The position numbers and the translations under genes are program-made. The notes under the pieces were generated by a model, which made no database searches, was not told the origin of the DNA, and saw only the letters and a program-made list of their open reading frames with translations. DNA of 47,250 nucleotides from an uncultured Lachnospiraceae bacterium (lineage in GTDB: Bacteria > Bacillota > Clostridia > Lachnospirales > Lachnospiraceae), in NCBI GenBank assembly GCA_910588405.1, contig CAJUPT010000023.1, forward strand, positions 1 through 47,250. The letters are read 5' to 3'. This document shows, one piece after another, positions 8,878 to 17,164 of this stretch (within the stretch, counting starts at the first letter, position 1; each line of letters starts with the position of its first letter).

Positions 8878-10013
8878 CACGTCAATCCCACCTTTTCCGA
8901 TTTTTGCTCCAATACAATCTGACAGATCCTGTCCACATCCGTAAGAGAAAGATCCGCATACAAAGGCAGCGTCAGTACCTGCATGGAAATCTTAAGCGCC
9001 GTCGGCGTACGCTCAGGAGAAAAACGTCCTTTATAACAATCACAGGCATTGGTCAGCGGATAAAAATACTTTCTGGCTATAATGCCACAAGACCGCAGTC
9101 TGTCATAAACCTGATCCCTGCTCTCTCCAAAGACCTCCTCCTCAAAAATCACCGGAAAATATGCATAATTCGATTCCAGCCCCGGCTTATGGGCAGGCAG
9201 CCGAAGCCCTTTCACACCTTGAAGCCGGCTCATATAATGCTGAAATACCTGTTTCCGTTTCGCGATCTCCTCATCCAAATGGCGCAGGTTACAGATTCCC
9301 ATAGCCGCCTGAAATTCATTCATCTTGGCATTGGCTCCCACACCGTCTATCACTTCTTCCGACAGAATGCCAAAATTTTTTAGCTTATACAGCTCTTTTC
9401 CCAAAGCCTCGTCATGATAGCAGACCGCCCCTCCTTCGATGCTGTGGAATACCTTCGTGGCGTGAAAGCTGAACATGGAGGCATCTCCAAATGTCCCTAC
9501 GCCCTTTCCATGATAGCGCTCCCCAAATGCATGGGCAGCGTCATAAAACACCTTCAAACCATGTTTTTTCGCAATGGCGTCAATCGTGTCCACATCACAG
9601 AGATTTCCATACACATGTACAGGAATAATCGCCGATGTCCGGTCGGTAATCAGCGCCTCAAGCTTTGATACGTCTATCGTAAAATCTTCCGGATTGATAT
9701 CGCAGAATACCGGCGTCAGGCCATTGCGCACAATGGCATGGGTGGTGGAGACAAAGGTAAAAGGAGTGGTAATCACTTCTCCGGTCAACCCCATGGCTTG
9801 AATCGCCATTTCCAAAGCCATATGACCATTGACAAACAGCTCTGTATGGGGCACGCCTAGAAACTGATTCAGCTGTTCTTTAAACCGTTCATGGTACACA
9901 CCCATATTTGTCAGCCAGTGGGAATCCCAGATCGGCCTGATCTCTTCAATAAATTCCTCCAGCGGCGGCATGGAGGAACGAGTAACCAAAATTGGTTCTT
10001 TGGGGTCTTTCAT
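8877..10013 (-). CDS. DegT/DnrJ/EryC1/StrS sugar aminotransferase (VioA/WecE-like)
   Basis: PLP enzyme of 378 residues that converts a 4-keto-6-deoxy nucleotide sugar to its 4-amino form. The PLP Lys is K187 in SFHATKVFHSIEGG, the cofactor Asp is in VFYDAAHAFG (about D158), and the N-terminus has WDSHWLTNMGVYHERFKEQL, as in dTDP-4-amino-4,6-dideoxyhexose transaminases. The sugar N-formyltransferase is the gene immediately upstream (85 bp), so the two probably act in sequence. The genes that would make the dTDP-4-keto-6-deoxyglucose precursor are not in this window. The exact stereochemistry (Qui4N or Fuc4N) is not readable. Confidence 0.9.
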   Translation of the reverse strand: MKDPKEPILVTRSSMPPLEEFIEEIRPIWDSHWLTNMGVYHERFKEQLNQFLGVPHTELFVNGHMALEMAIQAMGLTGEVITTPFTFVSTTHAIVRNGLTPVFCDINPEDFTIDVSKLEALITDRTSAIIPVHVYGNLCDVDTIDAIAKKHGLKVFYDAAHAFGERYHGKGVGTFGDASMFSFHATKVFHSIEGGAVCYHDEALGKELYKLKNFGILSEEVIDGVGANAKMNEFQAAMGICNLRHLDEEIAKRKQVFQHYMSRLQGVKGLRLPAHKPGLESNYAYFPVIFEEEVFGESRDQVYDRLRSCGIIARKYFYPLTNACDCYKGRFSPERTPTALKISMQVLTLPLYADLSLTDVDRICQIVLEQKSEKVGLT

Positions 10014-10098
10014 AGAATCTGTCTCTTTTCTTCATCGTAATTGAAAATTTTTTCGTATCACTTTGTTGTACGCACGGGTAAATCAGCAGCATTCTTTT

Positions 10099-10899
10099 TC
10101 AGGCTTGCTCTTTCTCCAGACGGATTTCAACAAAGATTTTATTTCCATCCGCATCATAAAAATAAGCGTTTCGATATCCCTGAAAGGTAGTCGCCCGCAG
10201 CAGGTCGATGGCCTCCCGCCAAGTTACGGTCTGCTCCAAATCCAGCCTGCACAGCGCTTTAAAATCTTTTTCCAGATTCACATTTCCTTCCGTGTCCGGA
10301 CAGAAAGTCTGATATTCCCCTGACAAAAGAACCGGCAGATATTCCCGTAACAGCTCCACTTCCAATCGCTGAATCCTGGTATATATATCCAGCGAGGTGT
10401 CCCAGTCATGAACCGGAAGCTGACGCCGTACGATAATGGGACCGTGATCTAGCTGCTCGTCAATCTCATGAATGGTGACGCCCACCGGATATCGGTTCAA
10501 AATGCCAAACACCTGGGGATACCATCCCCGGTTATAAGGATTAAAGCCCGGATGGACATTGATACAGCGATGGTTATGCACCAATGCGTTCGGAAACAGC
10601 TGTTTACAGTGCAGAGACAAAAACAGATCATACTGACTGAAAAATTCCTCCGTCGCCTGCTTTAAATCGATCTGTCCCAGCCGGGTCTTACAGCCTGTCT
10701 CCTTTGTCCGTTCCTCCGCTGTCACTTCTGCTTGATCCTGTGTTTCTTCCACTTCTGCTTGGCTTTCCTCCGCCTGTCGCAGCGGATTGCCTGGAGAGCT
10801 GAAAAAGTCAAAGGATTCATTCTTATACCGGGCCTCCTGCAAAAGAATCAGAAACTGTTCATATATAAACTGATTGTCTGTGATCACACATACTTTCAT
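10099..10899 (-). CDS. dTDP-4-amino-4,6-dideoxyhexose N-formyltransferase (WlaRD/VioF-like)
   Basis: A 266-residue enzyme expected to formylate a nucleotide 4-amino sugar using 10-formyl-tetrahydrofolate. The catalytic triad is visible as Asn114 and His116 in CINVHPGFNPYNRGWYPQ and Asp151 in LDHGPII. The block FPNALVHNHRCINVHPGFNP and the C-terminal NAYFYDADGNKIFVEI match the WlaRD-type family closely. The ATG at 10899 is chosen because AGAGGG lies 5 nt upstream; the longer frame starting at 10932 lacks a ribosome site. Residues ~42-74 are an acidic Gln/Glu-rich insert with an internal QAEV repeat not expected in this family. It works with the adjacent aminotransferase. Confidence 0.88.
   Translation of the reverse strand: MKVCVITDNQFIYEQFLILLQEARYKNESFDFFSSPGNPLRQAEESQAEVEETQDQAEVTAEERTKETGCKTRLGQIDLKQATEEFFSQYDLFLSLHCKQLFPNALVHNHRCINVHPGFNPYNRGWYPQVFGILNRYPVGVTIHEIDEQLDHGPIIVRRQLPVHDWDTSLDIYTRIQRLEVELLREYLPVLLSGEYQTFCPDTEGNVNLEKDFKALCRLDLEQTVTWREAIDLLRATTFQGYRNAYFYDADGNKIFVEIRLEKEQA
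10696..10790 (-). repeat. In-frame acidic repeat insert inside the formyltransferase gene
   Basis: The coding strand contains two imperfect copies of a CAAGCAGAAGTG unit about 30 bp apart, giving QAEVEETQD then QAEVTAEER. The segment keeps the reading frame and sits in a surface position between the substrate-pocket strand and the SLHCKQLFP block, so it probably arose by tandem duplication. Confidence 0.6.
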
Positions 10900-10993
10900 G
10901 ATGCCCTCTTTTCTGATACATCCAATATGCATCTTGCTGACAACGCCTGCATGTAATCCCCCACAGCGTATTCCATTCCGGCAGCTTGAAAAC

Positions 10994-12727
10994 TCACCGC
11001 TCTCTTACAATCGTACCATTTTCCACCCGATACAAAATATCGCAGTTTTCTATCGTGTTCAGCCGGTGCGCGATAATCACCATGGTCTTTCTGCCCTTCA
11101 GATGATTAATAGACTCCATGATCGCGGCCTCCGTCTCACTGTCAAGCGCCGACGTCGCCTCGTCAAAAACCAACAGATCAGGATCATGATACAGCGCTCT
11201 GGCGATTCCCAGACGCTGCCGCTGACCGCCGGACAGACGAATTCCCCTCTCGCCAATCTCTGTGTCCAGTCCATTTGGCAGGGACTTCACATGCTCTTCC
11301 AGCCGGGCCTCCCGCAGTACGGCCCAAACCCGATCATCATCTACATTTTTCACGCCGAAAGCCACATTTCTGCGGATCGTATCGTCCAGCATAAAAATCA
11401 TCTGTGGAATATAGCCAATATTTTTCAGCCATGCGGCGTAATGGCCGGAGATATCCACGCCGTCCGCCAGCACCCGGCCGGACTCAGGTTTCAAAAGTCC
11501 CAGCATAATATCGATTGCCGTGGTCTTTCCCGCGCCCGAAGGCCCGGCCACTCCTACCGTTTTTCCTACGGGCACTTCCATGGAAGCGTCCTTAAAAATA
11601 TATCGGTCAGACCGACCATAAGAAAATGCCACATGGTCAAGCAAAATACTTTTATGAAGCTTCAAAGGCTCCGTCTGCTCATCATCCCAGCCATCTTCCA
11701 GCTCCTTCCCCAGCTTTAGCTGTTCCATCAGATCGTCGCTAACCCGGCTAAAAAAGGGCCGCAGATAAGTAATGCTGTTCATGCTTGCACTCATACGGCT
11801 GACCGACGGCATAATTTTAATCGCCGCCGCCGCAAAGGCCGCAAGCTGGGATACCATGGATGCCACATTCTGTCCTGACTGGGTAATATATAACAGATAC
11901 AGTAAAATGCCAGTCATCATCACGCTCTCCGTGATCATGCCGGGAACGCCGGTCAGCAGGTCATGCTTTCGGTTCATCTCCGCATGAATTTTTCCGTGGA
12001 CCGAATACTGATCTACAAAATACTGCTCTTTATTAGAAATAATCACTTCCTTCACACCAAGGACAGACTGGTTGATCCATTTGATCGTCTGTCCATGATG
12101 AAACTGCTGCTGTTTCCCCGCTTCCAATAATATGGGCCTGAAAGCTTTTTTGATGGTGACAAGAACCAGCGCCATTGTAACGCCTACCATCAGAGCCATC
12201 ACTGGGTCCAGCACCAGGACCATGATGGACAGCCCGAGAAATACTACGCCATCAGAAGCCAAAGTCAGAATCTGCATCACCAAGCCATAGGTATTGGCCA
12301 CATCCGTAGTGACTGTGCGGATAATTTCCGCGCTATTGGCATGAAGGTAAAATTCATAAGGTCTGTCCAGATAGACGCGCATCAGCCGGCGAGAGGTCTG
12401 AAACTGATTGTCGCAGACAAAACGCAGCTGAAAGGAACGTTGAAAATACAGATAAATATTTTTCAACACAAACACGGCGATCAGCGCCAGGATCATCAGC
12501 ACGGTAAACTGATGCATATTGTCCAGATGAAAGAACTCAAAAATCCGCTTCATCTGTGAATGTTCCTCTAAGTTTCCCGGATTCATGATCACCTCGATCA
12601 GCGGAATCAGCATCGACACGCTCAGCGTCTCGATAAAAGCGCCGATCAGCATCATAAATCCCAGCACTACCATCTGCGCTTTCTGCTTCCGGTTCATCAC
12701 CTTCAGAAGCTTGATCAATATATCCAT
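10994..12727 (-). CDS. ABC transporter, fused permease-ATPase (PglK/MsbA-type lipid-linked glycan flippase)
   Basis: A 577-residue half transporter: an N-terminal membrane domain with six helices (to about residue 320), then an ATPase domain. Walker A is GPSGAGKTT (395-403), the signature is LSGGQRQR (498-505), Walker B is LLVFDEATSALD (about 518-529), and the switch His is in IIAHRLNTI. The opening residues (IETLSVSMLIPLIEVIMNP) resemble PglK-type exporters. No Wzx flippase is seen in the cluster, so this protein is the best candidate to flip the completed undecaprenyl-linked glycan. A promoter lies just upstream. A general lipid or drug exporter is possible but less likely in this context. 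Confidence 0.85.
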   Translation of the reverse strand: MDILIKLLKVMNRKQKAQMVVLGFMMLIGAFIETLSVSMLIPLIEVIMNPGNLEEHSQMKRIFEFFHLDNMHQFTVLMILALIAVFVLKNIYLYFQRSFQLRFVCDNQFQTSRRLMRVYLDRPYEFYLHANSAEIIRTVTTDVANTYGLVMQILTLASDGVVFLGLSIMVLVLDPVMALMVGVTMALVLVTIKKAFRPILLEAGKQQQFHHGQTIKWINQSVLGVKEVIISNKEQYFVDQYSVHGKIHAEMNRKHDLLTGVPGMITESVMMTGILLYLLYITQSGQNVASMVSQLAAFAAAAIKIMPSVSRMSASMNSITYLRPFFSRVSDDLMEQLKLGKELEDGWDDEQTEPLKLHKSILLDHVAFSYGRSDRYIFKDASMEVPVGKTVGVAGPSGAGKTTAIDIMLGLLKPESGRVLADGVDISGHYAAWLKNIGYIPQMIFMLDDTIRRNVAFGVKNVDDDRVWAVLREARLEEHVKSLPNGLDTEIGERGIRLSGGQRQRLGIARALYHDPDLLVFDEATSALDSETEAAIMESINHLKGRKTMVIIAHRLNTIENCDILYRVENGTIVRER

Positions 12728-12799
12728 AGAAAGATACCTGTCCCCTTCTCATCCGCATTTTCATTACAGGAGAGCAATCCTGCATCATTTTCTTTTGTA

Positions 12800-12828
12800 A
12801 TCCTAGCAGAAAACAAGATGAAATGCAA
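12800..12828 (-). promoter_or_regulatory. Internal sigma-A promoter ahead of the ABC flippase
   Basis: On the minus strand TTGCAT (12823-12828), 17 bp, then TAGGAT (12800-12805), in the 111-bp gap between a GT2 gene and the ABC gene. It would allow the flippase, formyltransferase, aminotransferase and acylation genes to be expressed separately from the upstream glycosyltransferases. Confidence 0.55.
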
Positions 12829-12838
12829 GTTTTCGAAA

Positions 12839-13828
12839 CTATTTCTTTATCTTAAGCCATAGCTTCCACACAATCTGATAAAGCTTTTTATTCAGACAGA
12901 ACAGATCAAATTCCAGCCTGGCCGCCCGTGAGAGCAAAACGTCCCTCTCACCTTTATATCGTTTTCGGAACTTTTCGTTCAGTTCCCGCAACACCTTTTT
13001 TTCCTGGGGAAAATACCGCTTCACATCGAAATAATGGTTTCGAATATTATGAAGATAGCTTTCATAGGCTTTTGCATAAAGCTGCTGATAGCCCCGCTTC
13101 TGATACAATCCCAAAATCTGTTCCTGGGCTTCCAGCTGATCAAGCCGTTTCAAATGATAGCGCCCCGTGATCGAATCCGGCCGTACCAGGTAATAATAGA
13201 TCACCGCGTCCGTATAAACCACTTTCTCTGCCACATCATAGATCAAGGGCATAACAAAAGTGTCCTCATGTATTTTCCCTTCCGGAAAACGAATCTCGTC
13301 AAAGCACCTCTTCCGGTACAGCTTCAGCCAAGCCACGCCGTTCCGGATACATGTGGCGCTATTGTAAAACAAGAACTGGGCCTCATAACCGGTTTTCGTA
13401 AACACGTCAGTCTCCCAAATCTGCTCCGGCTTTTCCTCGTCGATCCGATGAATAAAATCATAATTGCCCACTGCCACATCTGCGCCGGTTTCTTCCATAT
13501 GCCGGTAAAGAATTTCACAAAACCGAAGATGAAGGCGATCATCGGCGTCCACAAAGGTAATGATGTCCCCTCTGGCATGTTCGATCCCTGTGTTTCTCGC
13601 GCCAGACAACCCCCGGTTTGCCTGATGGATGACTCGAATGCGATCATCCATCTCCCCATATGCGTCGCAGATACCCGGACAGCCGTCTGTGGAGCCATCG
13701 TCAACCAGAATGATTTCCAGATTTTGATAGGTCTGATTTCGAATAGAATCCAGGCAGGCCGGAAGATATGGCTCTACGTTATAGATCGCTACAATCACGG
13801 AAATCAATTCATTTTGATTCTGCGGCAT
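12839..13828 (-). CDS. GT2 family glycosyltransferase
   Basis: A 329-residue GT-A fold enzyme. The N-terminal Rossmann part carries SVIVAIYNVEPYLPACLDSI, ILVDDGSTDGC, GLSGARNTGIEHARGD and the metal-binding TFVDADD, all standard for inverting GT2 transferases of capsule clusters. The C-terminal half (about 200-329) has the ELNEKFRKRYKGERDVL region, rich in basic residues, without membrane helices. The ribosome site GGAGG lies about 12 nt upstream of the ATG. The sugar donor is unknown. It closely resembles the GT2 at 21550-22557 in layout. Confidence 0.88.
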   Translation of the reverse strand: MPQNQNELISVIVAIYNVEPYLPACLDSIRNQTYQNLEIILVDDGSTDGCPGICDAYGEMDDRIRVIHQANRGLSGARNTGIEHARGDIITFVDADDRLHLRFCEILYRHMEETGADVAVGNYDFIHRIDEEKPEQIWETDVFTKTGYEAQFLFYNSATCIRNGVAWLKLYRKRCFDEIRFPEGKIHEDTFVMPLIYDVAEKVVYTDAVIYYYLVRPDSITGRYHLKRLDQLEAQEQILGLYQKRGYQQLYAKAYESYLHNIRNHYFDVKRYFPQEKKVLRELNEKFRKRYKGERDVLLSRAARLEFDLFCLNKKLYQIVWKLWLKIKK

Positions 13829-13920
13829 CAGTTTTGTGCGCCTCCTTCTTCCGTCTGTTATCGCTTCAACTCAGCAATGAATGCTGACGTTCTTCTTTCG
13901 CCATTTGCCACTGTTTTCTT

Positions 13921-14907
13921 TCAGCGTCTCCGCTTCTTCATCTGTTCAATCAGCGCATGGGGCACCAGTTTTTTGATCTTTCCAGCCATTCTTGCATATT
14001 CCCTCTGATTCAGACGGCTCTCATAGTAATGCTTTCCCCACAGCTCCCGGTTCCTCCGGTATGCCTGCTCCAAGGGCTGGTCAAAAATATTCAGAAGAAA
14101 CTGCTCCAACCGTTTGTAGGTCTCCTTCTGGCTGTACTCCTGCGATTTTAGCGCCGGTGTCAACAGCATTTTCCGGTAAAGAGCATCATCCTGGTCCACC
14201 CGCTTTACCACCTCCACCACTTCCTCGAAGGAGCCATACCGATGACAGTTGATAAATGCCTCCTCATTAAAGCCCAATCCCACCAGCGGATCTCCCCAGT
14301 AGATCGGAACGGTTTTCGCAGCAAATGCCTCCGCCAGCTTCTCAGTGGTATAGCCCGGATGGGAGCTGTTCTCGAAAGCAATGGCGAATTTATGGGTTGT
14401 CTGAAATGCCAGCTTGTCCTTGATTCCCTCCGGAACACCGATATTGTTGCACAGCTGACCGCCTGCGTCCACCTGCTTATATTGGGACAGCAGCTCAAAA
14501 AACTGCGTCCGGGCAGGATTTCCCTTGCCGTTACTGTAGACAAAGCTGCAAAATCCGGTTTTTGCCCTGATTTCTTCCTCCGTCGCCAGATGCTTTTTCA
14601 CCATACCGGAAAAAGCCTCGTTCCACATAATATAGTTTGGATAACGAAAATGGCGGTCGCCGTACTCCATATATTCATAGTCGATGCTGTAATCATAAAG
14701 ATTATAATCCGGACAGAGGTTCTCCCCGGTGTAGAAAATTCTGACGCAGTCATAATCCAGATACGAGTCCCCCAGAACAGAACCGAAAATATAATCCGGC
14801 GTATTGGAAATCTCCACGTCATAATATTTTTGCAGAATCGGAAGGAATACATTATCATTCTCAAAATTGGGCCAGAAGTCCACAAAATTCACTTTAATTT
14901 TTTTCAT
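13921..14907 (-). CDS. GT10 family glycosyltransferase (alpha-1,3/4-fucosyltransferase-like)
   Basis: A 328-residue enzyme with the GT10 signature KFAIAFENSSHPGYTTEKL followed by FAAKTVPIYWGDP, which binds GDP-fucose in characterised members. The N-terminal acceptor domain has FVDFWPNF and IFYTGENLCPDYNLYDY. The C-terminal tail is basic (QMKKRRR) and could contact the membrane. The ATG at 14907 is preferred (GGATGG upstream, protein begins MKKIKVNFVDFWP); an in-frame ATG at 14946 lacks a good ribosome site. In bacteria such enzymes put fucose or a related sugar on surface glycans, sometimes mimicking host antigens. No GDP-fucose synthesis genes are in the window. Confidence 0.88.
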   Translation of the reverse strand: MKKIKVNFVDFWPNFENDNVFLPILQKYYDVEISNTPDYIFGSVLGDSYLDYDCVRIFYTGENLCPDYNLYDYSIDYEYMEYGDRHFRYPNYIMWNEAFSGMVKKHLATEEEIRAKTGFCSFVYSNGKGNPARTQFFELLSQYKQVDAGGQLCNNIGVPEGIKDKLAFQTTHKFAIAFENSSHPGYTTEKLAEAFAAKTVPIYWGDPLVGLGFNEEAFINCHRYGSFEEVVEVVKRVDQDDALYRKMLLTPALKSQEYSQKETYKRLEQFLLNIFDQPLEQAYRRNRELWGKHYYESRLNQREYARMAGKIKKLVPHALIEQMKKRRR

Positions 14908-14984
14908 CGAACACCATCCTTCGCCATTCTGCCTTCCTATTTTCATATTCCCATGCGTTCGGCATCACAGCGTATACACCATCC

Positions 14985-15986
14985 TTACACATTCCTTTTC
15001 AGCTTTCTTTTTATAATTCCCGGAATCAGCCCCAGGCAGCGGAATATGAGAAACCCCGGACCGGAAATTTCCCCAACCACCTCTTTTAAAGCTTCCAGTC
15101 GTCTTTTACCGGGATGTTTTAAAAATACAATCAGTGCATTCTCCTGCCACATGCGCATACGGGCGTTTCCCGCCTCGGTAGGACCAAATTCCTTCCTGCG
15201 CCAACATAAAAGCCTTGCGCTCAACAGACACTCGTCTACCTTAAGATCCCTGGTCATAGACACCGAATTCCAGTTGGTCTCACCCACCTTTCTCACCAGA
15301 CGACGGCTGCTCATGGAATCGGTAAAGGTGTAGATATCTCCCAAAGATAAAAGAATCAAAGTCACCGTAACGTCGCTTCTGAAGTCGTGGGCTCTCGCCT
15401 CGATGGAATAATCATGAAGAGGATTCCGGTAAATGTTTCGATAAACCAGCGTCGCCGTCTGCCCTGGCAGATTCCCCTCCACCAGATAATCCTTCATCGT
15501 AAATCGTCCTGGCTCACAGTAGCCGTCGATCCCCTTGATCGGACAGCTGTTTTCATCCACCACATTGTGCATGTGCGCTGTGCCGATATATTCCGGATGA
15601 GCCTCCAGAAAATCCACCTGCTTTTGAAGCTTATCAGGATCTGTCCAGAAATCATCTCCTTCTAGCTGGGCGATATACCGCCCTGTGCAATGGCACTTAA
15701 TATCATAACTGTTGGCCGTAGCCCCCAGATTTTTTTCTCTTAAAAGCAGCACAAATCGGCCTGGATGACGGTCGGCGTATTCTCGCAGAATATCCTGTGT
15801 CCCGTCGGGGGAGCAATCGTCTCCCGCCACAATCTCATATGAAAAATTCACCCGCTGCATCAAAATACTGTCCAGAGCCTCCCGGATATAGGCTTCGTGT
15901 TTATAAGTCACCAGCGCCACGCTGACCATCGGCACTCTCTCTGACGCCTGTTCTGATATTTCGTCTAATGCTATTTTGTCATCCAT
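14985..15986 (-). CDS. GT2 family glycosyltransferase
   Basis: A 333-residue GT-A enzyme with SVALVTYKHEAYIREALDSI, EIVAGDDCSPDGTQDIL, NLGATANSY and the metal site AQLEGDDFW. The variant is the one seen in capsule transferases that begin with a YKHE motif. A basic C-terminal end (IIKRKLKRNV) suggests membrane association. The ribosome site is weak (GCGGG). A repeat-rich 173-bp spacer separates it from the upstream gene, so it may be expressed somewhat apart. Donor and acceptor are unknown. Confidence 0.86.
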   Translation of the reverse strand: MDDKIALDEISEQASERVPMVSVALVTYKHEAYIREALDSILMQRVNFSYEIVAGDDCSPDGTQDILREYADRHPGRFVLLLREKNLGATANSYDIKCHCTGRYIAQLEGDDFWTDPDKLQKQVDFLEAHPEYIGTAHMHNVVDENSCPIKGIDGYCEPGRFTMKDYLVEGNLPGQTATLVYRNIYRNPLHDYSIEARAHDFRSDVTVTLILLSLGDIYTFTDSMSSRRLVRKVGETNWNSVSMTRDLKVDECLLSARLLCWRRKEFGPTEAGNARMRMWQENALIVFLKHPGKRRLEALKEVVGEISGPGFLIFRCLGLIPGIIKRKLKRNV

Positions 15987-16010
15987 TTTGTTTTCCCGCT
16001 ATCTATATCC

Positions 16011-16137
16011 ACAATTCCTGCCATCTGTTATCTATTCTGCTATATTTAACCTTTCATCTGTTATTCCTGTCATTCATGCTGCTGTCTCATCTGTCATTCC
16101 TGCCATCTATTCTGCTATTCCTGCATCTATTTGTCAT
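16011..16137. repeat. Degenerate minisatellite-like spacer
   Basis: The gap between two glycosyltransferase genes is made of short imperfect repeats. ATTCCTGCCATCT occurs twice, TCTATTCTGCTAT twice, and CATCTGTTATTCCTG and CATCTGTCATTCCTG alternate. Units have uneven length and no constant spacers. It has no conserved ORF and no promoter that I can support. Confidence 0.7.
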
Positions 16138-16159
16138 CCCTTGTTTACTTCCCTCTTAA

Positions 16160-17164
16160 TTACCAGTAACACGCACCTTCCACCTGGCTGGCTCCCGCCG
16201 GCTTCTCTTCCTCCGAAGGCCTGACCCAGCTTTCATTAAACAGTCGGGATATAATTTCATGATTGTCCCAGCGGGCGCCTCTGATCCCGAATAACAGCTG
16301 TGCGGCGCCTCCCAGATGAATGGCCTGACGGCCATGGGCTTTCAGCCTTGCAGCCAGCGGAAGGCCATACGCGCCACAGCCAATAATGGCAATGTCGAAT
16401 TCCTCCTTCATAGCCTCCTGCTCCATCCAGTCAAGGGCCTCAAACCAGTTTTCAAACCGACTGTCCTTCGTTCCGGCGATGGTCTGCACCGCTTTCACTG
16501 TGCGCAGCTGAAATTCCGGCAGCAGATCGGTTCCCGGGAACAAGAGCTCCCTTCTATCATACTGTTTCTCAATCGTGTCGGCAAAAGGATGAATCACCAG
16601 CACCCGCTTATCCTTGAGCGCCATCGTCCAGGGCATCTGTGAATACCAGGGTTCTAATCCACGCAGATAAGTCATGGCTGCCTGCGGTGCATAATGGGCA
16701 ATCATATAGTCCTCCATCGGATTGAACCAGACTCCAATCAGGTCTGCCTGCCCGCAGGACTGTTGCATCAAACCGGCAAACCTAACTCCCATCATTTCCT
16801 GCTCCGGAAAAAATCCGGCATTGCTGCACAGACGTTTGATGGCCTTTCTTCTCCCTCGAACCGACCACCCGGATTGACTAAGCTGTTTGTCAGAAGCCGT
16901 TTCTGCTTTCCTCACCACCATCTCAAATTTTGTCATAGCGTTCAATTCTACATTTCCGAAACGACAGGCCATAAAAGGGCCGCCTGATAAAACCGCCTGG
17001 CGAATACAATCGTTTCCTGCCTGAATCGCCAGCACCTCTTTTCCCGCATATCGGGAAAACTCCACTGGCTTTTTCGTGATTCTTTTTTTTAGCTTTCGAT
17101 ATAACCACCGAAGCTGATGTTCACTCCATTCCCAATCCATCTGTCGATTTCCACTTTCTCTCAT
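16160..17164 (-). CDS. Putative GT-D-fold glycosyltransferase
   Basis: A 334-residue cytosolic protein not matched with certainty. FMACRFGNVELNAM resembles the RFGDGE-type motif of GT-D fold transferases, although the acidic pattern is altered to GNVE. Further conserved-looking blocks are KRVLVIHPFADTI, FDIAIIGCGAYGLPLA and HLGGAAQLLFGIRGARWD, which I recall from hypothetical proteins in polysaccharide clusters. The ATG at 17164 overlaps the upstream gene's stop (ATGA), so the two are translationally coupled. The location within a run of glycosyltransferases supports a glycan role, but its reaction is unproven. Confidence 0.6.
   Translation of the reverse strand: MRESGNRQMDWEWSEHQLRWLYRKLKKRITKKPVEFSRYAGKEVLAIQAGNDCIRQAVLSGGPFMACRFGNVELNAMTKFEMVVRKAETASDKQLSQSGWSVRGRRKAIKRLCSNAGFFPEQEMMGVRFAGLMQQSCGQADLIGVWFNPMEDYMIAHYAPQAAMTYLRGLEPWYSQMPWTMALKDKRVLVIHPFADTIEKQYDRRELLFPGTDLLPEFQLRTVKAVQTIAGTKDSRFENWFEALDWMEQEAMKEEFDIAIIGCGAYGLPLAARLKAHGRQAIHLGGAAQLLFGIRGARWDNHEIISRLFNESWVRPSEEEKPAGASQVEGACYW

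Noticed and set aside
14242..15333. 363-residue plus-strand ORF across the GT10 and GT2 genes
   Set aside because: It is antisense to two clear glycosyltransferase genes and has no ribosome site or recognisable motifs.
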